Part shown: positions 36,283-44,801 of the stretch, one piece after another
How positions within the stretch are numbered: the first letter of the stretch is position 1
Layout: each line of letters begins with the position of its first letter
From: Psychromonas sp. SA13A
GTDB lineage: Bacteria; Pseudomonadota; Gammaproteobacteria; Enterobacterales; Psychromonadaceae
DNA: 64,000 nucleotides
Reading direction: 5' to 3'
NCBI RefSeq assembly: GCF_011378715.1
Contig: NZ_WTKU01000003.1
Coordinates: 1 to 64,000 of the forward strand
The notes under the pieces: model-generated
Databases searched by the model: none
What the model saw: only the letters and a program-made list of their open reading frames with translations
Told to the model about the DNA's origin: nothing
Translations under genes and position numbers: made by a program

Positions 36283-36303
36283 TTATGCATTTAGTTTGCA
36301 TGT
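36283..36303. promoter_or_regulatory. NsrR-type operator, site 1
   Basis: ttatgcatttagtttgcatgt keeps the inverted atgca/tgcat halves of the NsrR consensus. It lies in the nsrR-hmp spacer, 87 bp from the nsrR start, suggesting autoregulation. Confidence 0.6.
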
Positions 36304-36308
36304 TTTAA

Positions 36309-36331
36309 AAGAAGCATTTAAGATGCGTATT
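36309..36331. promoter_or_regulatory. NsrR-type operator, site 2
   Basis: The 23-mer beginning aagaagcatttaagatgc matches the NsrR consensus (aagatgcatttnaaatgcatctt) at most positions, with the halves aagaagcat and atgcgtatt. It is 45 bp before the hmp ATG, where it can block the hmp promoter. Confidence 0.75.
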
Positions 36332-36375
36332 ATAAATTTTAACAAGTATTTTAAATGCAACTTATGGGGTAGGTC

Positions 36376-37566
36376 ATGTTAACTGATAATGAAATAAAAA
36401 TAATTAAAGCAAGTGCACCAGCATTGGCAGAGTATGGCGAGCAGATCACTGGCCGTTTTTACCAAATTTTATTGCAAAATAATCCTGAACTATGCAATAT
36501 TTTTAACATGACCAATCAAAAAACGGGCAATCAAAAACAAGCGTTAGCAATGGCTGTATATGCCTTTGCAAAGTACGTTGATAATTTATCGGTTATTTTA
36601 GGCGATGTTGAACGCATTGCTCAAAAGCACGCGAGTTTAGGTATTAAAGCTGAACATTACCCATTAGTTGGCAGTGCTTTATTAGCTGCTATTAAAGAGA
36701 TATTAAACCCTGGTGATGAAGTGCTTGCTGCTTGGGCAAGTGGTTATGGTTTGTTGGCTAATGTGTTTATTGAGCGAGAAAAAGAACTGTATCAAGAAAG
36801 TGCTGAAAAAGAAGGTGGTTGGGTAGCAACGCGTGAATTCACTGTTGTTTCAAAACGACAAGAAACGCCTTTAATTACATCATTTTATTTGCAACCTACA
36901 GACCAAGGTGCAGTGAGTCAATATGAAGCAGGACAATATATAGCATTGCATTTACATCCCGTTGGCCATCAGCATCATCAAATTCGTCAATACAGTCTTT
37001 CGGGCGCTTTTGATGCTAAAGGTTATCGAATTTCTGTTAAAAAAGAAGCAAGTGAGCAGGGTGAAGGCGTTATTTCTAATTACCTACATAAGCAACTCAA
37101 TGAAGGTGATGTTATTCAAGTGTCTAATCCCTATGGTGAGTTTGTATTAACAGCTTCGCAAAACCCAGTGGTATTGATCAGTGGTGGTGTTGGTATTACG
37201 CCAATGCAAGCAATGTTAGAAACACTAGTCGTTGATTATCCGACTCGAGAAGTACATTTTGTACATGGTGCGCTAGATCAAGAGCATCATGCCTTCAAAC
37301 CCTATTTAGATAAGTTAATCGCAGATAATAAAGCTAACGGACATCTTTTTTATCAACAAGCTGGCACTGTCAATCAAGGACAGCATCAAGGCATGATCAA
37401 TATGGAAACTATTAAAGCAGACTTACCAATGGCTGAAGCTGAATTTTATCTGTGTGGTCCGTTAGCGATGATGAAAGCTGTTTATCAACAACTTAAAACC
37501 TTACAAGTAGCCGATTCGCAAATTTTCTATGAAGTATTTGGTCCAGCTAAAACATTAGCCGATTAA
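36376..37566 (+). CDS. hmp: Flavohemoglobin, nitric oxide dioxygenase
   Basis: Oxidises nitric oxide to nitrate with O2 and NADPH, protecting the cytoplasm. The 396-residue protein has a globin domain (about 1-138) with proximal heme H85, plus Y29 and Q53 in the distal pocket. An FAD domain follows (about 150-255, RQYSLSG), then an NAD domain (ISGGVGITPMQAML near 267, YLCGPLAMM near 358). It is divergent from nsrR with operator palindromes in between. Confidence 0.97.
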   Translation: MLTDNEIKIIKASAPALAEYGEQITGRFYQILLQNNPELCNIFNMTNQKTGNQKQALAMAVYAFAKYVDNLSVILGDVERIAQKHASLGIKAEHYPLVGSALLAAIKEILNPGDEVLAAWASGYGLLANVFIEREKELYQESAEKEGGWVATREFTVVSKRQETPLITSFYLQPTDQGAVSQYEAGQYIALHLHPVGHQHHQIRQYSLSGAFDAKGYRISVKKEASEQGEGVISNYLHKQLNEGDVIQVSNPYGEFVLTASQNPVVLISGGVGITPMQAMLETLVVDYPTREVHFVHGALDQEHHAFKPYLDKLIADNKANGHLFYQQAGTVNQGQHQGMINMETIKADLPMAEAEFYLCGPLAMMKAVYQQLKTLQVADSQIFYEVFGPAKTLAD

Positions 37567-37578
37567 TGATGTTTATGG

Positions 37579-37634
37579 CCTGCTTTATCGATTACAAGAT
37601 AAAGTAGGCTGAGCATGCACTTATTTTTAAGTGC
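37579..37634. terminator. Paired hairpins between convergent hmp and response-regulator genes
   Basis: First hairpin: cctgctttatc (37579-37589) / gataaagtagg (37598-37608). Second: gcactta-tttt-taagtgc (37617-37634), ending in attt. Together they likely terminate both genes. Confidence 0.6.
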
Positions 37635-37642
37635 TATTTAAG

Positions 37643-39286
37643 CTACTTAACCTTTGCTCGAATATCTGCTAACTCTTGTTGTAATGCTTTTAAACGTTTT
37701 GCATATTGTTCAGGTAGGTGCGTATTATTAAGCAATATAAAACTATTTTGACATTGCTTAATTAGTGCTTGATGATCTTTTCGCTGCGGCATTTCTTGCA
37801 GCATTTTAATAAATACCTGAGAGCGGTTTAATAATGCCCCGGTATTCACTGGCTCTAATGCTAATGCTTGATCAAAGCTCTCAATTGCTTGCGAGAATTG
37901 TTTTTCTCTAAAAAACTTAATACCTAATTTATTATAATTAGTGAAACTGTTAATACGGTTATCAAGTAATTCGCCAGTATGTTTTTTAATACTAAGCTGA
38001 GTACTTTGATCTACAATATTACGTTGCTCAAGTTCAGCTAAAAAAGGGCTAGCCTCTTCAAATTCTCCTATATCTAGCAATGAAAATAAACTTTCAGTTA
38101 AAAAAGTGGTATCAAAATCTGCAACTTCTTCAGTCGTATTGCTTAAAGTATTAAATATACGGCGCTTTGCTTTTAATGGTTCATTAAGTGCTAACAGCAC
38201 ATTCGCCTGATATATTTGGTCAAAACCATCAAAATTAAAATCTTTATTTTTACCCTCTTCAAAGCGACTTTGGTAGAGTGTTGAAGCTACTTTTTTTAAT
38301 ATATCTTTGCGCTTTTTCATATCATCTTCTTTCTTTGCAAAGGCAACAATACTGCGCAAATAATTGGCAAGATGACAGGGGTCAGGATAAAACGAGTTAC
38401 GACTTAAGTGCAAGATAGAGGCATAACTGCTTAGCATTAAAATGTATTCTTCCATTTCCGTGGCTAATAATGCCACTTCCTGATGGCGTTCAATACTATG
38501 ATGAGTTGTTGTCGCCGCGTGGCTTAATATATTCAAGGCATTTTGCAATTGCCCATCATGTTTGTAAGCACGGGCTAACCATTGATAAGCTTCCATTTGC
38601 ATCGGCGCATAGGAAATTAAGCGCGTTAATACTTCAATAGACTTTGTATAATCTTCCTGTAAAAAATATAACCTACCTAAACTGATGCTCGGGTGTACTA
38701 ATGGTCTTAGGTCTACCATTGGTTTCAAAATTCTTTCTGCATTACTAAATTGCCCCATTTGAATATAAATGTCAGCTAATACATTTTTACATAGGGCACG
38801 AAATTTAGGTTCTGCATCAATCTTTTGTTGGCAAAGTGAAATCGCCACCTCAAACTTATCATTATTGACTGCTTCATTTATTTCCTGCAGTACTTGCTTT
38901 CGTTGCATTGCTGCTGTGAGACGATTACTTAGTTGTATAGGTGAAAATGGTTTCATTAGGTAGTCATCGGGCGATTTTTCCATGGCAGTCAATACCATTT
39001 TTTTATTACTGTCCCCGGTGATAATGAAGCACAACGCATGCTCAGGTATTAAGTCATTTCGCTTCAGGTAATCAAATAATTGCACTCCATTTTTACCGCC
39101 ACCTAAGTTGTAGTCCAACAGGTAGATGTCAAATTGATCAAGGTTAGTTATACGCGCCGCTTGCTCTGCAGATTCTGCAAACGTGATGTTTTCTGCCCCC
39201 TGATTAGTGAGCATTGCTTTAAGCATTACATGGAATGCTTTTTGGTCATCGACGATGAGTATTTTTTTATTACGATAACTAAACAT
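37643..39286 (-). CDS. Response regulator with tetratricopeptide repeats
   Basis: A 547-residue protein: receiver domain (about 5-125) with acidic pair D13/D14, phospho-acceptor D58 (LLDYN), T90 and K112 (LMKPF), then about 420 residues of TPR-like helical repeats (for example NYNKLGIKFFREKQFSQAIESFDQALALEP near 450-480). There is no DNA-binding or enzymatic output domain, so phosphorylation most likely switches a protein-protein interaction. No histidine kinase gene is adjacent, making it an orphan. Related proteins occur in Vibrio and Shewanella, also uncharacterised as far as I recall. Confidence 0.9.
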   Translation of the reverse strand: MFSYRNKKILIVDDQKAFHVMLKAMLTNQGAENITFAESAEQAARITNLDQFDIYLLDYNLGGGKNGVQLFDYLKRNDLIPEHALCFIITGDSNKKMVLTAMEKSPDDYLMKPFSPIQLSNRLTAAMQRKQVLQEINEAVNNDKFEVAISLCQQKIDAEPKFRALCKNVLADIYIQMGQFSNAERILKPMVDLRPLVHPSISLGRLYFLQEDYTKSIEVLTRLISYAPMQMEAYQWLARAYKHDGQLQNALNILSHAATTTHHSIERHQEVALLATEMEEYILMLSSYASILHLSRNSFYPDPCHLANYLRSIVAFAKKEDDMKKRKDILKKVASTLYQSRFEEGKNKDFNFDGFDQIYQANVLLALNEPLKAKRRIFNTLSNTTEEVADFDTTFLTESLFSLLDIGEFEEASPFLAELEQRNIVDQSTQLSIKKHTGELLDNRINSFTNYNKLGIKFFREKQFSQAIESFDQALALEPVNTGALLNRSQVFIKMLQEMPQRKDHQALIKQCQNSFILLNNTHLPEQYAKRLKALQQELADIRAKVK

Positions 39287-39616
39287 TGTGAGGATCTTTA
39301 ATTAATAACAAAAAGTAATAATAAAGCATTTAATTTTGCACCATTTATACACTAGTTAATGAACTGCCAACTGCTAAGCACAGCTTAATATTGATAATTA
39401 TTAGTTATAAAGCACTTAATTCAATTACAAATGTAACAATAATTAATACCAACCACTTTATCAAATGATTGATTAACATTCAGTAAAGCAGATCAAAGAC
39501 TAAAGGCAAGGCAATAATAAAAACAGATAAATTTTAGTGAATAAAAAATAGTAGTTAAATAGAGATAAATAAAGGGGATTTTATATATTTGCAATGAAGT
39601 TGCATGGGGAGTGAAA
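39287..39616. other. Intergenic region before tRNA-Tyr
   Basis: AT-rich spacer between the response-regulator start and the 3' end of the tRNA. No gene, terminator hairpin or integrase-like remnant was recognised. Confidence 0.4.
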
Positions 39617-39700
39617 TGGTGGAGGGAGGTGGATTCGAACCACCGAAGCTTTCGCGACAGATTTACAATCTGTTCCCTTTGGCCACTCGGGAACCCCTCC
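39617..39700 (-). tRNA. tRNA-Tyr (anticodon GTA)
   Basis: Read on the minus strand, an 84-nt type II tRNA with acceptor arm ggagggg/tccctcc, encoded CCA at the 3' end (39617-39619), anticodon stem-loop cagattGTAaatctg, a long variable arm (gcgaaagcttcg) and the T-loop ggttcgaatcc. The GTA anticodon decodes tyrosine. It stands alone rather than in a tandem pair. Confidence 0.97.
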
Positions 39701-39825
39701 GTTATTTCGAGTGAGATAATATCAGAAAAAATTCGCTTGTGAAGAAGAAACTTTAAAAAAACATTAAATAAAATCAATTTGTTGCCGATAAAGAGAATAC
39801 TTCAACAAGGAATCTTTCTTTTAGT

Positions 39826-40401
39826 ATGAATATTGAGCAACTTAATCAACAGATAGTAATCAACGAGTGGCAATTAGGACAGCAGCTAAACACTGCTGTG
39901 CAAAATGGCACTCGTGATAAATTTAATTTGTTATTAAGTTTGTTATCCGATGATGCGCGTGATTTTGCGCAATTCACTGGGCGAGTTGAGCAAAGCGAAG
40001 TAGAAAAGAAGATTGATCTACGCGCTTATTTTGATTTGCCAAAAGCACAACCTCTAGTTAATACTGGGCCAAGCGCGAATGTTTTAGCCGAGTTGAACAG
40101 TGACTTACATAATAACAAACTCACTGATATTCGTTTTAAACAACTGCTGGCTAATGAAGCATTATTATCAAAGCAAGTCAGTGGCGAGTTCCCTGATGAT
40201 GTTTTAGACAACTTACCTCTTTTGAAAAAACAACGCGTAAATGCCGCTTATCAATCAACACTCTCGGGTTCTGTAAATGATAAAGAGGTGAGTGCCTACG
40301 CTACTGATGCATCCTCTCCGATCGGTATGGATGTGAGTTTATTAGATGAATATAAAAACTTAGACTTAGAAAATAAACCGTTACGCGTACATTACGCTTA
40401 A
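39826..40401 (+). CDS. Hypothetical cytoplasmic protein
   Basis: 191 residues, no signal peptide, mostly helical and polar, rich in Leu, Asn and Asp (MNIEQLNQQIVINEWQLGQ at the start). Regions of note are LLSLLSDDARDFAQF (about 36-50) and ANVLAELNSDLHNNKLTDIRFKQLL (in parts, 85-109). I do not recognise the family. An aacaagga ribosome site lies about 10 bp before the ATG. It is divergent from tRNA-Tyr, and no partner genes are evident. Confidence 0.7.
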   Translation: MNIEQLNQQIVINEWQLGQQLNTAVQNGTRDKFNLLLSLLSDDARDFAQFTGRVEQSEVEKKIDLRAYFDLPKAQPLVNTGPSANVLAELNSDLHNNKLTDIRFKQLLANEALLSKQVSGEFPDDVLDNLPLLKKQRVNAAYQSTLSGSVNDKEVSAYATDASSPIGMDVSLLDEYKNLDLENKPLRVHYA

Positions 40402-40678
40402 GTTGCGTTTAGATTCATTTAATTATAAATAATGATAGTTTTTATTACAGTCTCGATTTTTTACTTGAACTGCTCGATCTTTGTTAATGACCCTGTAAAT
40501 AATTTTACCTATCACCTTCTTATTATATGAATATTTTTATTGGTTAGAGATTAATACTGGCCGCTCTGAACTTGATGTTCAATGTGCGGTCATAAATTCA
40601 AGTTTTCATTTTAAAGTATAATTAATACCTTAAAATATCTTATTAATTATAATGTTATAAATCAGGATAAACGTGTTT

Positions 40679-41302
40679 ATGGGAAGTAAAATAGCTAAAT
40701 TCGCAACTAAATTCGCAACTAAATTCACAACTAAAAGAGCCACTAAAACCACGGCGATGATAGTGATTGTTGGCTCTCTAACCACCTCATTGTCAGCTTG
40801 TGTGGGTAGTAATGCAGTGACTGACAAGGTGATGCAGTTCAATTTGGAAGTGGTAGACAATCGCTATGGTCGTGGTGGTATTAATATTCTATTGATCCCT
40901 GTGTATGCATTAACACTGGCTGTTGATGTTGTTATTTTTAATGCACTTGAGTTTTGGACAGGTGAAAACCCATTAAATGGCGAACCACATATTTTTGATT
41001 CTAAAGTTAAAACTATGTACAAAGTGAATGAAAAAGTGGACCCTGCCTTAACTAGACCCCCTCTAAAACCATTACAAAAAACACAAGTGGATCATAACTC
41101 AGCTGAAAAATCGGTGTATTCGATGCAAGTTAATCCAGTTAATAGTAAAACAATTGATTATAATATTGTTTATACAAATGGTGAAAAAGCGGTATTACGA
41201 GGAGAGAAAGTAGGGGAATTAGTGACTTTTTCTTTAAATGGTGAGTTTGTCACAATGGCTTCGCTTGATGAATTAAGCGACTTTATGACACCAAAGTCTT
41301 AA
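40679..41302 (+). CDS. DUF3332 family lipoprotein
   Basis: 207-residue envelope lipoprotein. The lipobox is LSAC (C41 from the ATG used), followed by VGSNAVTDKVMQFNLEVVDNRYGRGG and FWTGENPLNGEPHIFDSKV, which match the DUF3332 family of Vibrio and Shewanella. Function is unknown. The N-terminal region before the hydrophobic core is unusually long (about 25 residues) and repetitive (KFATKFATKFTTKRATK), encoded by a 12-bp tandem repeat. A GTG at 40673 is an alternative start. A bidirectional terminator follows. Confidence 0.8.
   Translation: MGSKIAKFATKFATKFTTKRATKTTAMIVIVGSLTTSLSACVGSNAVTDKVMQFNLEVVDNRYGRGGINILLIPVYALTLAVDVVIFNALEFWTGENPLNGEPHIFDSKVKTMYKVNEKVDPALTRPPLKPLQKTQVDHNSAEKSVYSMQVNPVNSKTIDYNIVYTNGEKAVLRGEKVGELVTFSLNGEFVTMASLDELSDFMTPKS
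40697..40744. repeat. 12-bp tandem repeat in the signal-peptide region, four copies
   Basis: aaattcgcaact at 40697 and 40709, aaattcacaact at 40721, and a degenerate copy at 40733. The frame is kept, so each copy adds four residues (KFAT) to the basic n-region of the lipoprotein signal. Confidence 0.9.
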
Positions 41303-41353
41303 TACTAATAACGCTAAATAGTTGATCTATTGTTTAGTGACCAATTACAAACA

Positions 41354-41383
41354 AAAAAACCTTAACAATTGTTAAGGTTTTTT
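41354..41383. terminator. Bidirectional intrinsic terminator
   Basis: Perfect palindrome aaaaaaccttaac-aatt-gttaaggtttttt between the convergent DUF3332 gene and purU. Confidence 0.92.
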
Positions 41384-41427
41384 ATTATCAGCTATTGCTC
41401 GCTTTTTACTCTTAAACGGAAAGCTAG

Positions 41428-41466
41428 CTATACAAGACAACTATACAAGACAACTATACAAGACAA
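41428..41466. repeat. 13-bp tandem repeat, three copies, downstream of purU
   Basis: ctatacaagacaa is repeated exactly at 41428, 41441 and 41454, with a fourth decaying copy (ctataaaag). It lies within 30 bp of the purU stop. Confidence 0.92.
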
Positions 41467-41493
41467 CTATAAAAGAGATAAGTATAAAAGCTA

Positions 41494-42333
41494 TTACCTA
41501 AAAACAACGGTGCGGTTAGCATATACAAATACTTTATCATCTAACACTCGTTGTAATGCGCGGCTTAATACTGATTTCTCTACATCTCGGCCTGCTTTTG
41601 CTAATGCTTCCGCATCATAAGCATGGTCAATATGTGCTACATCCTGAGTAATAATAGGACCTTCATCGAGGTCATTATTAACAAAATGCGCCGTTGCACC
41701 AATGATTTTAACACCACGGTCAAACGCTTGCTGATAAGGTTTAGCACCAATAAAAGCTGGTAAGAAAGAGTGGTGAATGTTAATTAATTTGTTGGCATAG
41801 GTTTCAACAAAATTTGGCGTTAAAATACGCATATATTTAGCTAAAATCACGTAATCCGGTGTATACGGTGCAATCGCTTCTAATACCTTTTGTTCGTGCT
41901 CTTCACGTGTAAGACCGTCATGGCTTACTGTGTGGTAAGGAATATTGAACTTAGTGACTAAATCTTCTAAGGTATCGTAATTCCCAATTACCGCAGCAAT
42001 CTCTACATCAATACCGCCATAGGTACTTTTCATTAAAATATCACCAATACAATGTGCTTCCTTAGTGACTAAAATAACAATGCGTTTACGTTGGTTTGCA
42101 CTGATCAAAGAGCGAGTAGAACCCTTTGGTAGATTTAAATCTAAATCTGCTAATAGCGTATGGTCGTTAAAAATGCCTTCAATCTCTGTGCGCATAAAAA
42201 AACGATTATATTGATGGTCAACAAACTCATCATTCTTAACGATGTTTAATTGGTGTTTTTGACAGATATTAGTAATTTGTGCGATTAACCCTTTTGAGTC
42301 GGGGCAATTTGTTAGTAATGTTTTCTTTTCCAT
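41494..42333 (-). CDS. purU: Formyltetrahydrofolate deformylase
   Basis: Releases formate from 10-formyl-THF, balancing one-carbon pools and supplying formate to PurT. The 279-residue protein has an N-terminal ACT domain (LLTNCPDSKGLIAQITNIC, about 6-24) and a formyl-transferase-like catalytic domain with the motif INIHHSFLPAFIGAKPY (about 205-221) and a catalytic Asp in NDLDEGPII. The longer frame to 42441 was rejected; MEKKTLL is the family start and the ribosome site fits. It is next to ychJ, as in E. coli. Confidence 0.95.
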   Translation of the reverse strand: MEKKTLLTNCPDSKGLIAQITNICQKHQLNIVKNDEFVDHQYNRFFMRTEIEGIFNDHTLLADLDLNLPKGSTRSLISANQRKRIVILVTKEAHCIGDILMKSTYGGIDVEIAAVIGNYDTLEDLVTKFNIPYHTVSHDGLTREEHEQKVLEAIAPYTPDYVILAKYMRILTPNFVETYANKLINIHHSFLPAFIGAKPYQQAFDRGVKIIGATAHFVNNDLDEGPIITQDVAHIDHAYDAEALAKAGRDVEKSVLSRALQRVLDDKVFVYANRTVVFR

Positions 42334-42361
42334 TATTTTCTCTATTGGTTCAATTTTGCTG

Positions 42362-42826
42362 TTAAGCACAGCATTTTTTATATTTTTTGCCACTACCGCA
42401 GGGGCATGTGTCATTGCGCCGTATCTTACCTGATCTTTCACTAGGATAAAAAGTTCCGTCGCAATAAAGCCATTGTTGATGATCTTTCACAAAGTTAGAA
42501 AGTTCGTGATGGCAACTTAATTGTCCTTGATCTTCATACCAAGCTTTAAATTCTACGGTTCCCGTATCTGCAGCCATTGTTGTATTAATAATATCGAGGC
42601 GTTTCCAATCTAATGACTTTTCAGATAATTGTGCCACGGTTAAATCACCTCGATAATCAAGGTGATAGGTCGAGAATAAATATTCACCGAGTTGTAAGCA
42701 GAATGCGCTAAAACGAGATCGCATTAATTGTTCACAGGTAGCTGGCTTTTGTTGTAGGTCATGAAAGGGTTGGCAGCAGTCTTGATAGATTTTTCCACTA
42801 CAACAAACACAAAGTGTATTCTTCAT
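42362..42826 (-). CDS. ychJ: YchJ family SEC-C motif protein
   Basis: The 154-residue protein has a zinc-binding SEC-C motif at both ends, CVCCSGKIYQDCC (about 6-18) and DTCPCGSGKKYKKCC (about 139-153), around a NTF2-like YchJ core (MRSRFSAFCLQLGEYLFSTY, about 35-54). It is just upstream of purU, 28 bp away, an order conserved in enterics. Function is unknown; SEC-C domains usually bind zinc and sometimes SecB or ribosomal partners. Confidence 0.93.
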   Translation of the reverse strand: MKNTLCVCCSGKIYQDCCQPFHDLQQKPATCEQLMRSRFSAFCLQLGEYLFSTYHLDYRGDLTVAQLSEKSLDWKRLDIINTTMAADTGTVEFKAWYEDQGQLSCHHELSNFVKDHQQWLYCDGTFYPSERSGKIRRNDTCPCGSGKKYKKCCA

Positions 42827-42874
42827 TTCTCTCTTTCCTATAAAAGTCCATAAAAGGTCAATAAAAAAAGCCCA

Positions 42875-42900
42875 TAAAAAAAGCGCTCATTGAGCGCTTT
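42875..42900 (-). terminator. Intrinsic terminator of asnB
   Basis: Stem aaagcgctc / gagcgcttt with a 3-base loop; the A run on the left gives a 7-T tail on the minus strand, 24 bp after the asnB stop. Confidence 0.9.
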
Positions 42901-42923
42901 ATTGTATCAATCAATAATAATAC

Positions 42924-44594
42924 TTATTTTTGTGCGTAAGCGTCATTATGGATGCCTGCAGCACGACCCGAAGGATCTGCATTATTTTGGAAACTTGCGT
43001 CCCATGCTAATGCTTCAACCGTTGAACAAGCAACAGATTTGCCATGAGGAACACATTCTGCCGCACTGTCTAGTGGGAAATGGCCTTCAAAAATACTACG
43101 GTAGAAGTAAGCTTCTTTAGTATCTGGCGTGTTAATAGGGAATTTGAACTCTGCTGCAGCAAGTTGTTGATCCGTCACTAGCGTCGCAACATGCTCTTTT
43201 AGTGTATCAATCCAGTTGTAACCAACACCGTCAGAGAACTGTTCTTTTTGACGCCATAATACTTCAGGTAATAATTGACCATCAAAGGCTTCGCGAAGAA
43301 TATTTTTCTCAATTTTACCGTCTTTGATCATTTTAAGTTCAGGGTTAGTACGCATTGCTATGTCTAAGAACTCTTTGTCTAAGAAAGGTACACGCGCTTC
43401 AACACCCCAAGCGGCCATTGATTTGTTAGCACGTAAACAGTCAAACATATGTAGCTTGCTTAATTTACGGTTTAACTCTTCATGGAACTCTTTTGCATTA
43501 GGCGCTTTATGGAAGTATAAGTAACCACCGAATATTTCATCAGCACCTTCACCAGAAAGTACCATTTTAATACCCATTGCTTTGATTTTTCGTGCCATCA
43601 AGTACATTGGTGTAGAAGCTCGAATAGTCGTTACATCGTAAGTTTCTAAGTGGTAAATTACTTCTTTTAATGCATCAATACCATTTTGTACGGTAAAGAT
43701 AATCGGGTGGTGAATAGTACCTAGTTCATCAGCAACTTTTTGTGCTGCTGCTAAATCAGGTGAACCTTCAAGACCAACAGAGAAAGAGTGAAGTTGTGGC
43801 CACCAAGCGCCAGTTTCATCATTGTCTTCGATACGCTGTTTAGCAAATTTTTGCGTGATTGCAGAAATAACTGATGAATCTAAACCACCAGATAATAAAA
43901 CACCGTAAGGTACATCACACATCAATTGACGTTTAACAGAATCTTCTAGTGCTTTACCAATTTCAGCAGCACTGCCACCATTATCTTTAACTGCATCATA
44001 TTCCATCCAATCACGAACGTAATATTTAGTTAATTCACCGATTTCACTGTCTAAGTAATGCCCTGGTGGGAACTCAGATACTTTTGAACAAATTGGTGTT
44101 AAAGCTTTCATTTCAGATGCAACATAGTAGTTACCATGCTCATCCCAACCTTGATACAAAGGAATAATCCCCATGTGGTCACGGCCGATTAAGTATTTGC
44201 CTTTTTCTTCGTCATATAAACAAAAAGCAAAGATACCGTTTAGATCATCTAAAAACGCATTACCTTTCTCTTCATATAAACCAAGAATGATTTCACAGTC
44301 TGATTTAGTTTTAAATTGGTAACCACAAGTTAATTCAGCTTCTAATTCTTTGTGATTGTAGATTTCACCATTAACCGCAAGTATGTGTGTATTATTTTGA
44401 TTGTATAAAGGCTGTGCACCATTATCCACGTCAACGATAGAAAGACGTTCATGAACAAGGATCGCTTTATCAGAAGAATAAACACCAGACCAATCTGGGC
44501 CACGATGACGAAGCAGTTTTGACATTTCAATTGCTTGTTGGCGCAATGCGATAGGATCGCTTTTAATGTCGAGCACACCAAAAATAGAACACAT
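42924..44594 (-). CDS. asnB: Asparagine synthetase B (glutamine-hydrolysing)
   Basis: Makes asparagine from aspartate, ATP and glutamine. The 556-residue protein starts MCSIFGVLD with the nucleophile Cys2 of the class II glutaminase domain (about 1-200). The ATP-binding synthetase domain has LLSGGLDSSVISA (about 231-243) and LSGEGADEIFGGYLYFH (about 345-361). It is single, with its own terminator. Confidence 0.97.
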   Translation of the reverse strand: MCSIFGVLDIKSDPIALRQQAIEMSKLLRHRGPDWSGVYSSDKAILVHERLSIVDVDNGAQPLYNQNNTHILAVNGEIYNHKELEAELTCGYQFKTKSDCEIILGLYEEKGNAFLDDLNGIFAFCLYDEEKGKYLIGRDHMGIIPLYQGWDEHGNYYVASEMKALTPICSKVSEFPPGHYLDSEIGELTKYYVRDWMEYDAVKDNGGSAAEIGKALEDSVKRQLMCDVPYGVLLSGGLDSSVISAITQKFAKQRIEDNDETGAWWPQLHSFSVGLEGSPDLAAAQKVADELGTIHHPIIFTVQNGIDALKEVIYHLETYDVTTIRASTPMYLMARKIKAMGIKMVLSGEGADEIFGGYLYFHKAPNAKEFHEELNRKLSKLHMFDCLRANKSMAAWGVEARVPFLDKEFLDIAMRTNPELKMIKDGKIEKNILREAFDGQLLPEVLWRQKEQFSDGVGYNWIDTLKEHVATLVTDQQLAAAEFKFPINTPDTKEAYFYRSIFEGHFPLDSAAECVPHGKSVACSTVEALAWDASFQNNADPSGRAAGIHNDAYAQK

Positions 44595-44801
44595 AAGGTT
44601 ACCTTTTTTATTGTAAACGGGGATTAAAGTAGCCCGTTACTTCTTGAATTACTTCTAAGCGTAAGATTATTAAACAATTCGCTTAGTGATCAAACTAGAT
44701 CAACATATTGAGGTTTATGATTTTTGCAGAATAAACATCAAAAGTCACATGAAATCAGTACAATTTAGTAACAAAAAAAACTGATTCCATAATATTTGGT
44801 T

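Noticed and set aside
39493-39777. Minus-strand frame across the tRNA
   Set aside because: It runs through the tRNA-Tyr sequence, which fully explains the conserved part.
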